Assembly: GCA_959347315.1 (NCBI GenBank)
Contig: OY365814.1
Location: forward strand, 2,283,661 to 2,347,660
Direction of reading: 5' to 3'
Source: Bimastos eiseni
Taxonomy: Eukaryota; Annelida; Clitellata; Crassiclitellata; Lumbricidae
DNA: 64,000 nt
Part shown: piece after piece, positions 34,720 to 46,116 of the stretch
Layout: every line of letters begins with the position of its first letter
How positions within the stretch are numbered: the stretch's first letter is position 1
Notes under the pieces: model-generated
The model's input: only the letters and a program-made list of their open reading frames with translations
Told to the model about the DNA's origin: nothing
Database searches by the model: none
Position numbers and translations under genes: made by a program

Positions 34720-35680
34720 AATTTTCAAGACCAAGACCGAGACCGAGACAGTGGGGTCTAGCGGGTGTTTCTCCTGTAGGAGTATGAGGTTCTGTTCATT
34801 CGTAATCGCTGGCTGATCTCCGTCGCATAAGATGCGGACGGCAGCCCTAATGTTGCCGTCCTCAAGCTTGGCGTTCACAGCAACCAGCAGCACCTCCACC
34901 CTGCTTCGACCAAGCGACCCTCAAGTCATCGGACCCAACCCATCACAGGGCAGATCCAGATCAGCTTCTGGCACGTCGTGACCACCATGCCATTTCATGG
35001 TCCTGGTCTTAATGATCTAAGTCATATTGCGGCGCCTACCGACCTTTGGCGGTTGGGCTAGTATAGACGGACCGAAGTCCAGTAAGGCCTTCCGTGCCGC
35101 TACTGACCCTGGTATCCTGCATATTTTAAACAATGTCGTGGTTAAAGCTTGGGCACAGGCCGGGCGGGCCCTCTTGCAGATGTGCCTAAGTAACGGTCCG
35201 TGGGCCATAGGATGGACCGTTTCAGGGACATGGCCCGCTCTGGTGGGTCCGTTAGGTGGAACAGGCGTGGCCGGTGTCTGAGTGTAGGGTCCACCTGGTG
35301 ATCAAGTCAGGGATTAGCCCCCCGCAGCCCCCGTGTCTCCTCCACCACCCAACCCTTGATCCGCAGCCCCCTCCGCCGAGCCTTCCAGCGGTGGACGGTT
35401 AGGACCCTGGCATGGACAGTTCCTCGGGCCATGGAGGTGAACCAGGCTCCCAGAATGCAGCTGTTTGGCTGCCAGACAATGGCCGCATGTTCCGCTAGCT
35501 TTTGGTGGTCTCTCGGTCCGGGGCCTCGATGCAGACTGCCCCTGCAAAGCTGCCCTCGAGCACCCAACCGGCCAACTCCCGTGCACAAGAAAAAGGCCCG
35601 CATGAACTTCCCAAAGGGCCACATGGAAATGAGAGCTAAAACAACAGAAAAATCGTATATACAAGTGGAACGGAACTAAT
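34720..35680 (-). pseudogene. 5' fragment of the RLE-type non-LTR element (copy 3)
   Basis: Minus frames encode a CGHCLAAKQLHSGSLVHLHG finger like the CRICWDKF...HRHG finger of copy 1, then RARPACAQALTTTLF and FGPSILAQPPKVGRRRNMT, then AVNAKLEDGNIRAAVRILC. Each aligns with consecutive parts of the first 230 residues of the copy at 36123-39080. Frames shift several times. It is GC-richer than its surroundings. Confidence 0.65.
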
Positions 35681-36035
35681 AGAGCATCAGCCTAAAAATA
35701 ATTGTACATGTAATTAGGTCAAGACAGTATTGAGAAGGGTCTAGCAGTACTCTACAGGACTGACAGAAAATTGGCGACAGTGACGGCGGGAACATACTGA
35801 AAAAACATAATCAGGTGTGCACTCGCTCATTGCGCATGCGCAGGCTAAACGGAGCCAACAGATCGATTCAAAACTTGGTATTAAATCGACGAAATGTGCA
35901 ATAAACTTTAAAACCAGTATAGACATGGAGCCACTAAAGGTAAGTGTCAAGTTAGGAACTGTCTAACCCGTGATAACTAGAGAAAGAAAACGACAACTTG
36001 GTATAAAGTGCTACCCAGATCAGGCAATTCCAGAC
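35681..36035. other. Short non-repeat segment with a possible start-codon mini-exon
   Basis: Contains GCGCATGCGC at about 35835 and, at 35925-35939, an ATG followed by four codons and a perfect GTAAGT donor. It might be the first coding exon of a host gene disrupted by the elements on either side. Nothing downstream confirms it. Confidence 0.25.
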
Positions 36036-36122
36036 AATTACTATTATAATAATAATAATAATAATTATTATTATTATTATAATTACTATTATTATTACTG
36101 CTATTATTATAATTGTTATTAT
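36036..36122 (-). repeat. (TAA)n 3' tail of RLE non-LTR copy 1
   Basis: A degenerate TAA/ATT trinucleotide tract begins directly at the stop codon of copy 1, with essentially no 3' UTR. Confidence 0.8.
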
Positions 36123-39080
36123 TTAGCATGGTAGTGTTGACGAAAAACAGATGGCGTTCCCTTGCTGGACAGCTACTGAGAGTCTTTGGAATATGTAGCT
36201 TGTCTCGAGTGTGTCACGGGTCACATCTGTCAGCCTTCGTCCCAAATCCAACACAAAGTTCAAACCCTCGGAACTCCAAGCGTTAGCTTCGGACTTCAGT
36301 GCCACCGCCACAAAAGCATGGGTTCGGGTGATCGATGCGTACTTTGCTCTCTTGGCGATTGCTGCACAGTTTGCTGCTTCTCCTGCTGCAGCTGACGTTG
36401 TTGTCAGGTATGAAGACGCATAAGTGTCTGAAACAGTCACATGCCAAGTGAGGCACCGGCCGCATGACCACGGGATGAGTGTCACGCCGTCCGGTCGCTT
36501 GCCATCTTCTCTGGTGAGGCCCAGAGGTTCCTTCTGAGAAGGGATGCTCGTCCTTCGAAATGATCTATATATTAAGTCATTGAGCACACTGTGTCGTTGT
36601 TGTGGACCTGTGTTTCTTCTGCATGCCAGACCATGGAGTCCTCTGGCGTCAACCTTCTCGCCACAATGACACAGATGAGGCTCACATAATTGCGTTCCGA
36701 GTGGAATTCCAACTGCGATCCTTATGAATTCGTCTGACAATCGGAGACCCAATGCAGTAACCGGAGGAGCAAGCAACCAATCTTCCGCGTGTGGTGATCG
36801 AGAGGCCAGGAGACGTGCCTGGTCGATTGGATTGCTTACGGACTCAAGCAGAATCCATGTTTTATTTGTCCATCGGCTGTTCCATTCTTTTTGGCGATTA
36901 GCGGCCGATCCTGTTGGTGGTTCTGCACCCGTCTGTTTTATCCAAGCTTCCAAAGCTGCATTTACTACTTCGTCAGATGTTTAAGTTGATTCCGGTGGCA
37001 GAATGTTTGCCTTGAGTTCGGTTGTGCTCGCAACAGATGCCAAGAAGGCAGAACGTGCCAGCGTAGCAGCACAGCGGATTCCAAGGCCACCATCTTCCAC
37101 CGGAAGGGATGCCTGGAGCCAGTTCTCATCCGATAGCTCCACGTTCAATATAGACGAAAGTCCAGTTCTCAACAGCGAGTCAAATCTTGGACAGTCAACG
37201 CAAAAGGCTGTGCGCATTGTGTAGAGAAGATTCGGTACACTCAAGCCATTCCGCAATAAGATAAGGGCGTCATGTGAGTAAAGCATGGAGAGCCTCCCTA
37301 CTGCTCGTTCCAGGTCATCCGCTTTCATGCTCACCACCTTATCGACGGCTGGCCCAGGCGTCAGAGGTGAACCCAACAGGGTCACTTCCCCAAGTGGTGT
37401 GTCTCTGAAGCCGCAGAATGAAGGATCGAAAACTTTACTGTCCTTATTCTGAAAGACTACTTTGCATTTCGCGCGATTAAGTTGAAGTCCAAGCTTTGCA
37501 GAGACCTGGGTGATCAGCTGTATATCATAGGCCACCACATCCACCTTTCCTCCCAGTGGCAGATCGTCTAAGAAATCCACTTTTAGCTCCGATTTAAGCT
37601 TTGACAAGATCGACTGCAGTGAGATCCAAAATTCCAGTGGACCTAACGGATCACCCTGCTGTGTTCTTTCTTCTGATCGAAGAGTATTTGATCCATGCTT
37701 CAACAAAGGACTACAGAAATATGAAGCACATGCGAAACGGTAGAGTTCCGGAATGTCTCTTGCAACTGCCTCAAGGAGTGAGTCCCTGCGAAGTGTGTTG
37801 AAGGCAATAGCAAAATCTAGTTTGACCAGAACACAATCCGACGGCATCGAGGTGACCCAGCGACGGATTGCATGTACTGCTGCCTCGGCACCTCCTGGTA
37901 CGCCAACCCCGAGTTGGATAGGGGCGAGCAGAGCAGACAATTTGGTAACAGCCTGTGTGTTCGCACACTTAGCTGCTAGGCGTCGTTATGTGTATCCAAC
38001 AGCTATTGGCCTGATACCTCCATCTTTTTTCTTCAAAGCAATCAGGTTGGCACCGTATATTATTTCGTTGACCTTGACAAGCAGGTTCCCTGCTAGCATC
38101 AAATTGACCAGCTCACTCAGATGGTGGATAAGGTTGCAATCAACGCCAATGGATATTAGATCTTTAACGTGTTGAGGAGTGATGCCATCTGGTCCAGCTG
38201 CTGAGCCTGCAGGAAACGAAGATATTGATTCGAAGATTGATCGTTGAAAAATCTGTAACGGAGCAAACCGATCTGATAGCTCTGGATCACAGGCTGGTCT
38301 TCTTCTGTCCGACGGAGCAGGCGTGTGCTTCATTTTTATTCCAGCCAAGGTCTCGCGGGTGTCTGGAGCTGGTTCATCATCACTACAGATGAGGCGGATG
38401 GCGGCCTTGTAGTTACCATCTTCCAGTTTGCTTGAAACTGCCGAAGCTAGGTACTCAGCCGTGTCACGTTTCATCCGACCCGTACGACGGATTGGCACTG
38501 ACTTATGTGCAGTTTCGTCTGTATCATAAGCCTGTCCATTCGAACGCCAGTTCGTAATTCTTGAAATTATTGTCCTCGTCAGGTTGCGTTCGACTCCCCC
38601 TCTAGTTTGCTTGACCAGAATACACCCACCAAAAGCTAAAAGGTCCGACCATTTCCCAGTGTTTTCTGGTTGACTGACGACAGCCTCTATGACTTCTCCC
38701 AAAAGGGCAGAGCATGATGCTCTTGCTAATCGAAGAATTCTTTTGACAAGCGCCTCTTTTACGACCGGGTGCAAGAGGTTCGATGCTGGAGGTACAAGAA
38801 GGCTTTGTCCGTTCGAGTCTGGTTGTGTTAGGATGGAAATGTGAGTTTCAGTGTCAACTGTTGAGGGAGGCGATAAGAGCATGCTTGGTGCTAGTAAGTC
38901 TGTCGGCGACTGGCTAGACCCAGGGAAGGGAGAAGACCCAGGCCCATGGCGATGAATGGTGCCATCCGAAGAATGCGTCTTGAATTTATCCCAGCATATA
39001 CGGCAGGTCCCCATTCCATTAGCGAGCTTGTCGTTCATATTGTGTTTCAGGTGAGGATAATAATATTCAAATAGATCCAA
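36123..39080 (-). pseudogene. RLE-type non-LTR retrotransposon, near full length (copy 1)
   Basis: One continuous frame of 986 codons is interrupted only by two TAA stops (37986-37988 and 36981-36983). The N-terminal finger has Cys26, Cys29 and His43/His45. RT occupies about residues 340-620: motif A LVKLDFAIAFN (Asp422), motif B QQGDPLG and motif C FLDD. The C-terminus has a CCHC motif (Cys804, Cys806, His816, Cys820), RHS, then KRPDG (862-865) and WHVTV (His880). This is the layout of restriction-like endonuclease non-LTR elements (R2/R4 group). The expected catalytic Asp of the xVTV strand is His here but Asp in copy 2. It ends in (TAA)n. Confidence 0.85.
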
Positions 39081-39404
39081 AATGTAAACAGTTACGTTAT
39101 GCCTTTAAGAGACGACGCGTTTTCCTTGCACTGTGACGTCATGCGCCATTTAAAAGGACGGCTTGGTAAAATTTTAAATGGCGCGATAATCGCTGATAAT
39201 AGTAAATAGCTTTAAAAACAAAACTGTCCTGAATCCCGAGCGGTTCTGCCACGATGGATGATGTCGACGAAATCACGAGATGTTTATTCGCCAAAAATTG
39301 AATAAATCCAGTTCAAGCGATAAGATTAACTGGAAAATTTGTGTAATTTACGCCAAGTTCTGTAATATATGACCAACACCGTCAACTGATGTCGTCATTT
39401 ATTA
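39081..39404 (-). other. Probable 5' UTR of RLE copy 1
   Basis: Lies between the start codon of copy 1 and the microsatellite tail of copy 2. It contains TGACGTCATGCGCC at about 39134-39147. If copy 1 inserted into that tail, all of this is its 5' UTR. Confidence 0.4.
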
Positions 39405-39506
39405 TTGTTATTATTATCATTTTTATTATTATTATTATTATCACTATTATCATTGTTATTATAATTATAATTATTATTATTATTATTGTCACTATTATCA
39501 TTGTTA

Positions 39507-39547
<41 letters not shown>

Positions 39548-39548
39548 G
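39405..39548 (-). repeat. (TAA)n tail of RLE copy 2
   Basis: About 140 bp of ATT/ATC/ATG trinucleotides follow an 85-bp 3' UTR of copy 2. Confidence 0.85.
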
Positions 39549-39633
39549 TCACATAGTGTTATTCATCGTTGGCATTGCCAACGGATCTGTCATCAGACCA
39601 TCTGGATCGCCGGCTGTCAGTGGATTGTAATCT

Positions 39634-40535
39634 TTACATAGTGCTCTGAAAAGCCAACGCATCGAAACGTTGGATCAATGCCGACAAGTTCTGGAAAAGG
39701 AAGTTTGTCTCTCGGGTGTCACCGGTAGTTGTCGAAAGTCGGCGTCCAGTCTCAGACAGAAAGGCGAGGCCCTCACTATTGAGGGGACCGAAGGTTTCTA
39801 TAGCGATTGGAACGAAAGTGTATTTCTTCTCAAGCTCAGAATATTTTGTGTGTTTCCTTGTTGCTGCTTTCTCCGCCGCTCCTCCGGCTGTGGAAGCTGT
39901 CTCGGGGATATAAGAAACGGCCACTGTGTCCACCACCGTCGCGTCCCAAAGTAAGGCCCGCCCCCCACTCCACGGTATCAGAGTCTGCCCGTCCGGTCTC
40001 TTTCCATCAAATCTAGAAGGACCTGACGGTTCCTTGACCGCTGGAATACCGGCTCTGTTGAGGCTGCGATGGATAAGGTCGTTGATATTACTGTGTCTTT
40101 CTTGACGGCCAAAACCCAATGAACAGGATAGGCCATGTGCGCCTCTAGCAGAGACGAAGGCGCCGCATGCGCATGTGTGCGGCTCGCAGATGGATAGCCC
40201 TAATCGTAGGCCGACCGCCACCCTCACGGTATCGTCCTCCAGTCTGAGATCGCGAGAAACGAGCGGGAGAGCGTATAGCCAGTCCGAGGCGTGCGGTGAC
40301 TCCAAGGCCCTTAGTCTCGCCTGGTCGTAGGGATCCTGTAGCATTTCTTGTAGTGCAGACAGAACCGCGTTTAACAGCGGTCTGTCAAAGTGGGCTTGTT
40401 TATGGCCTGGCGTCGTCGGGGCAGAGGCTTCGGTAAGTTGAAGCCAGGCAGACATCGCCGAGTCGCATGCCGAGTCCGATTTCAACGCTACTGATTCTAA
40501 GGTGAGGGACTGGATCTGGAGAGTGCCCGCGGCTG
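39634..40535 (-). pseudogene. RLE-type non-LTR retrotransposon, C-terminal part (copy 2)
   Basis: About 300 codons homologous to the end of copy 1: the CCHC motif (CACGAFVSARGAHGLSC), RHSNINDLI, GKRPDG and LLWDATVVDT. Here the PD...D endonuclease residues are all present. The 5' end is truncated and fused in frame, through a 46-bp segment, to the RT of element C, so the open frame runs unbroken from 41907 to 39634. Confidence 0.85.
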
Positions 40536-40581
40536 AAACCAAGGCAGAATAAGTTGAACTGTGTATATGCATCGTTACACC
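40536..40581 (-). repeat. 46-bp segment shared with the LTR of element C, inverted
   Basis: In minus sense it reads GGTGTAACGATGCATATACA and on to TTGGTTT. It matches the plus strand at 44462-44507 at 45 of 46 positions. It lies exactly at the join between element C RT and RLE copy 2. Confidence 0.9.
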
Positions 40582-41925
40582 TTTGCAGAAATCAAATTTG
40601 CTGTAAACCCTGTCACCACTGAGCTTGTTAAAGACATCTTCGTTATTCATCATCGTCTCAGGGTCAAACGCCGTTATCTTATTTATTCCCTTATAATTGC
40701 AACAAATACGATTTGTCCCATCAGCCTTTTTTACTACTACTAGTGGAGCTGCATAAGCAGCGGACGACCTTTCTATTATTCCACATGTTATCATATTATC
40801 AATTTCCTTATCAATCTCTTTCTGTAGATTGTAAGGTGTGGGATATGCTTTTGACCTCACAGGCTCCTCACTGGTTAATTTAATCTCATGCTCCACTAAG
40901 TCTGTTCGTCCTGGCACATCTGAGAATATGTCACTGTATTCTTCCAATAACCTCACTAGCTGTTCTTTTTGCTCTGTCTCTAATTGTGGACAAATCTCTA
41001 CATCCTTGTATGTTTCCCTTTGAACACTATTATACAGTTCCAACAACTCCTCTTCTTCACTAAAGCATCCATCGTTGACTACTGTTACCACAGTCTGGAT
41101 GTATTCTGACTTGTCTTTCACAATTTCAACCTCATCACGCTCATGATACTTCTTTAGCATGTTTATATGATAGGTTTTGACTTTGTCATGACTAAGTTCC
41201 ATTCTATAGTCGTATTCTCCCACTCTGTCCCTCACATAGTAAGGACCAGTCCAGTGAAACATCATTTTATTTGTTTTGATGGGAAGAAACAAAAGTACCT
41301 TCTCACCTATCTCTATCTTCCTATACTTTGCCTTCTTGTTATAGTAGACCTCATTTTTGATCTGTATCTTTCCAATCTCTTCCTTTGCAATCTTACATGT
41401 GGACTCAATTTTCTCTTGTAATTCCAGCATGTAATTATATGCATCTCTTACTTCACTCTCTATTTCTCCCTTGGTCCACAACTCCTTCAATATCCTCATC
41501 GGTCCCCTTGTGCTCCTCCCATACACCAACTCAAATGGGGTAAAACCATGTCCATCGTACACACTATCTCTTAAGGCAAAAAGCAATGGCGCTAGATATC
41601 TATCCCATTCTTTAGGCTGCTCGACTATGAGTTTCTTGAGGGTATTCTTTATCGTCTGGTTCAGACGTTCTATCGCACCACAACCCATTGCGTGATATGG
41701 AGCAGCCAGTGTATGCCTAATTTGTAACAACTTATTCACTTCTCTCATCAATTCAGAAGTGAATTGGCTACCCCTATCCGTATGAATTCTCTGTGGAATT
41801 CCCATCCGGCTATAGAACTCAAACAGCTTATCTGCTATCTCTTCGGCACTGATTCCTTTGAGAGGAATTGCTTCGGGAAATCTGGTTGCCATGTCCACTA
41901 TCGTCAAGATAAATCTATGCCCCTA
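40582..41925 (-). pseudogene. Integrase C-terminal part and truncated RT of element C
   Basis: The frame from 41907 starts in the integrase core (TIVDMATRFPEAIPL, IHTDRGSQFTSELM, GAIERLNQ). It has a GPY/F-like tail (MFHWTGPYYVRD, KTYHINMLKKYH) and then RT (VEHEIKL, IERSSAAYAAPLVVVKKADG, YSKFDFCKG). RT stops there, before its catalytic YxDD. Integrase precedes RT. Confidence 0.85.
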
Positions 41926-44233
41926 CTTGATCTAGGTTCTATGGCACCACACAAATCCATGGATAAGAATTGAAAAGGAATATCTACCAATGGTAGATGT
42001 CCAAGCGGTGCCTTCATTACTCCCATTTTGCCTATGGCCCTCTGACATACATCGCAACTAAACACGTATCTCTTTATTTCGTCATGCATTCCAGGCCAGT
42101 AAAATGCATCACTAATCTTTACCTGCGTGCGCTTAACCCCTTGATGTGAAGATAATAGCGCTTCATGAGCAACTATCATCACTTTCCGTCTAAGCATCTT
42201 AGGCACCACTAGTTGCAACTTCACAGCATCACCTAAATTTTCTTGGTATCGCCTATACAGTATGTCATTCTTAATGATAAATAGGGATTTACATGTGTTT
42301 TTATCACTATCCTCCGCATCAAGGTGTGCGCGTTCCCAACACTTTTTCAGAGTGACATCGTCACGTTGAAGTTTCCTAACTTCTTCAGGTAAAACTTCCA
42401 ACTCTGGTAATTTGTTTCCTTTTAATGGCTTTGCATAACAATCCTTTGTTTGATTTGCTTTCGCACGCGTATCGCAAGCAGCTATCATATGATCTACTCT
42501 TCCCTCCTTTTCTTCCGTGTTAACTTGTTTCTGGCCATCTTCTTCCACCCGAACTCTTTCTTCTTTGCTCACTCTCTCACTTATTAATACACTACGACAA
42601 AGTAGAGCTTCTGTGGTTAAGGGATCTGCTTTTGCATCCATTCTCTGATATAATGACGGACTCATAATTAATCCCATCACCAGGTCCTTCATAACTACCG
42701 CTTCAATTGCTCCGGAAAAATCTCTACTTTCCACTTGTATCACTGCAGTAGGATATCTGTCACGAGTACCATTAGCAAACAAGCACGTCTTGTATTTGCC
42801 CGTATACTGGCAAGAAGCCACTAAATCGCTCCTCACAGCCACACAGCTTGACTCACTATCCTTTAGTCCTTTTGTCGCCATGCCATTAACCATGACATCA
42901 CAGGTATATTCTTCTAACTCCTTTCTATATCTTCCACTCTCCCTGTGTTGTTGCAACTCACAAAACGATACTATCGCTTTATCTCTGTTCACTTCTTCTG
43001 ATTCTGTTTCACACAACACGGCTATCCTATTACCCCTGTCAGTTTTGTTCTCTCCCATCTTCCACTTATGATCCTCTCTCCTTCCTTGGAAATTCCACCC
43101 CGTTTTAAATTGATTCTTGTAATTTCCATCTTGATATTCTCCACTTCTATCAGACCCAGTCAAATTCCTATTCTTGTATTTATTCTCCAAATCTCTCCGA
43201 CTGTCTCTTGAATTACTGTCGGTTTTCTTACTGTTTGTGCTCTCTCTGCGTTCATCAATCTCTTGGGCCTCAATATAGTTCTGGGCCTGTTCTACCATCT
43301 CATCCAGGCTCAGTTTCCCTTTTAATTTAAGTTGAACACGTAACTCATTCGTTAATTTTAAGAAAAACTGGTCCCTGATGACCAATGATTCTATTCCCTC
43401 ATAATCGTTCTCAAATCCAGCCATATTGAGCCACTGTTGGAAGTATCTCCTCAAACGATCCAAGTATTGTTTCATAGATTCACCTGTCTCTCTTTCCGCT
43501 CTCTTAAATTTGGTTCTATATCCACCTTCCGTCAGCTTGAATCTCCTCAGTAATTCTTCCTTTAACTTTGGATAGTCTTCTGAGTCCCTGACTGACATAC
43601 GACTATGTACTTCCAAGGTTCTTCCATCTAGGAATCTGGCTAATGTAATAGCCCACATGTTCTCAGGAACCTCATATGATGTGCACATCCGCTCGTACCG
43701 ATTAAGATACGAATCCAAACAATCTATACCTTCCCGAAACACTGGTAACTTAATGTGCTTAGCACTTGTACTAGCAACATTGCTCCTCTGACTTTCATGA
43801 CTGATTCTTCTCTCCTCATGACGCGTATCTTCGAATTGTTCCCTCATCTGAAGTTCTCTTAATTTTATTTCTTTCTCGTCAGCCATCTGAATTAATTTAA
43901 TCCGTTCGGCACTCTCCATTTTTAACCTCTCTCTCTCAGTTTCAACAGCAGCTTTTAATCTCTCAGTTTCAACAGCTGCTTTTAATCTCTCAGTTTCAAC
44001 AGCTGCCTTCTCTCTTTCATTGGCCAACGCCAATTCAGCCAATGTCTTCCCTGCGAGAGCCTTCTGCTTCTCAACTTCAGAATTTAATTCTCTATCCTGA
44101 CTCGTTCTTTTCTTTCCTCTGCCCTTTCATTTCTTTCCATGGTATGTGTCTCCAAAACAAAGGTTTTTAAATCCTGATCCACAAATCCTAACTCTCTTAC
44201 TACCCTCGTAATTCGATCAATTGCCGTATCCAT
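41904..44233 (-). pseudogene. gag, protease and integrase start of element C
   Basis: A start at 44231-44233 opens a short frame that shifts near 44120 into the long 44042-41904 frame. This holds a coiled coil with three 30-bp repeats (KAAVETERL), a SCAN-like capsid (LDSYLNRYERMCTSYEV, LLRRFKLTEGGYRTKF), a protease-like LKDSESSCVAVRSDLV and the integrase HHCC region (AHEALLSSHQG ... CDVCQ). The protease has Glu where Gly is expected (DSE for DSG). No CCHC knuckle is visible. One base is lost at about 41925, separating it from the rest of integrase. Confidence 0.85.
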
Positions 44234-44437
44234 CGTGGAAAACAATCAGCGCTATATAAATCTCTATATACACAAAATTCACTAACGTCACTCGTGACGT
44301 ATCTATTGAATAATTAATCAGTTATACTCTCGTCCCACAATGCAATGTAATGTAATATCTCTATCTAGCTCGTGTTTCTTTAAGTCTAGAGTTGTCCTTC
44401 TGCTAATCAATAATAGTAATTAATTTAGCAAATGTTT

Positions 44438-44455
44438 ATCCCGGACGAGCCCCCA
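44438..44455 (-). promoter_or_regulatory. Primer-binding site of element C, exact tRNA-Pro match
   Basis: In minus sense TGGGGGCTCGTCCGGGAT, all 18 bases complementary to the 3' end of tRNA-Pro, known as the primer in several vertebrate retroviruses and gypsy relatives. Confidence 0.85.
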
Positions 44456-44463
44456 ATTTCGGG

Positions 44464-44735
44464 TGTAACGATGCTTATACACAGTTCAACTTATTCTGCC
44501 TTGGTTTGGCCATTACACCTCTTCATATACATATTCATGAGTTCAATTGAGTATTAATTAATCAATGACTACTGCAAACTTTCATCGTCAATTATATTGC
44601 AAAAACAGTCAAAATCAGCAAAATATTTAAATAGAATTCTAAGATATAGATTGATTATGAACTAATCTAACTAATGACTACCTAGCCAGCCTAGATTAGC
44701 TAATAGCGCTTCTTAAGTCAGATATCTACCTCCCA
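44464..44735 (-). repeat. Probable 5' LTR of element C
   Basis: Ends GCATCGTTACA eight bases before the primer site. The start is placed at TGGGAGG (44735), where similarity of element D integrase is lost. No second LTR is present to confirm the boundaries. Confidence 0.45.
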
Positions 44736-44744
44736 CGGGAATGG

Positions 44745-45746
44745 AGAAGATCAGCAGTGGATTAACATTCCTACCAAAAATCAATTCAAAAGGCGAAAAC
44801 CCCAACCTTGAAACAGGAACTTCTCTGTAGGCAAACAAAAGCCATGGCAGCACCTCGTCCCAATCTCCCGGAAACGAATTTCCCACCGCCTTCATCATAT
44901 CCTTTAGAGTACGATGTAACCTTTCTATGCACCCATAAGTTTGAGGATGGTAGGGACTTGTCCTTAAATATATCACCTGACATTCACACAGCAAATTACG
45001 CATTAATTCGGACATGAATTCCGTCCCGCAATCAGACAATAATTCCTCGGGAAATCCAAACATTGAGAAAACTTCCACTAAGCATTTAGCCACGTCCTTC
45101 GCAGAATGCTTCTGAAGTGGAAAAGCCATAAGATAATGGGTGGCCAAATCCATTACGGTTAAAATAACCCGATTTCCCGACTTAGGACATGTCGGTAAAG
45201 GCCCAACAATATCCATTGCCAATCTCCAGAACCCTTGGTCAATCACTGGAAGATTAATCAACGGTGCCTTTATCTTGACCGCACCTTTCCCTAATCTTTG
45301 ACAAATGTCACAAGTCCGACAATATTTCCTCACATCGGAAAAAATACCAAACCACCAAAAATGAGCAAGTACCCTGTCCCTAGTCTTGCGCATTCCTAAG
45401 TGACCGCTAGCAGGAATGTCATGCCCCACTTGCAATACCTGACTTCGAAGTACTTTCGGCACGACGACCTGCGTAACCAGACCCCCAACAGGCGTGTACT
45501 TAGAGATTCTGCTAGCATAAAGAATTGCTGTAGCGAGATATCGGCCCGTTGTAAGCTGATCAACTCGGTTCGCGAAACAATTAATCCAGAACTAATAGTA
45601 TCACCCAACAAGTCAACACTATTATCTCGGAACAATGCACCCTGTGGTTCATCAAGTACAAGTGACTGACCAGATAGCACAGCGGTTTGATCGTCAACTT
45701 GACCATCCCCTGAATCCATAGGTTGTACGGTCGACCGAGCGGACAC
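44745..45746 (-). pseudogene. Integrase of element D, 3'-truncated
   Basis: The HHCC region (GHDIPASGHLG ... CRTCDICQ) and core residues MDIVGP, LSDCGTEF and GCIERLHRT are visible. Similarity ends near FELIFGRNVNP at about 44750, where the LTR of element C begins. A frameshift lies near 45460. It is close in sequence to element B. Confidence 0.85.
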
Positions 45747-46116
45747 GCCATGTAAATTTCCCTAATCAACACTGACACGCTTAACGGAACTATCTCCGGA
45801 AGATCATTGCCCACCAAAATATCTACTCCCTGGGGCAATTTGTCAACCAATCCACAAAGAATTTTTCCATTTACAGTCGGTGACTGTAAAGTAATTTGAC
45901 CAGTGGAATTTCTGTAGGTTGACCCAAAATTCCCTGAATGAACCGCTTCTCACTGGTGTCATGAAACTCATATTCATTCACCCTTTCTTCACTGAGCAAA
46001 GTCTGCAAAGAACCACTATCACGAAATAAAACTACGTCACGGCGTGACCCCTCATTATCGATCAGAACTGCTTCCGCACAAAAACGCTGATAACCATCAT
46101 GTACGAGAGACAAACC
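45747..46116 (-). pseudogene. Protease region of element D
   Basis: VVLFRDSGSLQTLLS (46000-46050) is the active-site region and VDILVGNDLPE, near 45800, the C-terminal part. Two frames are needed, so it is broken. Confidence 0.75.

Noticed and set aside
35307..35679. Overlapping GC-rich ORFs on both strands (105-116 codons)
   Set aside because: Only the minus-strand frame matching the finger region of the RLE element is supported; the others are composition effects.
41167..41973. Plus-strand ORFs with hydrophobic translations
   Set aside because: Shadows of the element C integrase and RT frame on the minus strand.
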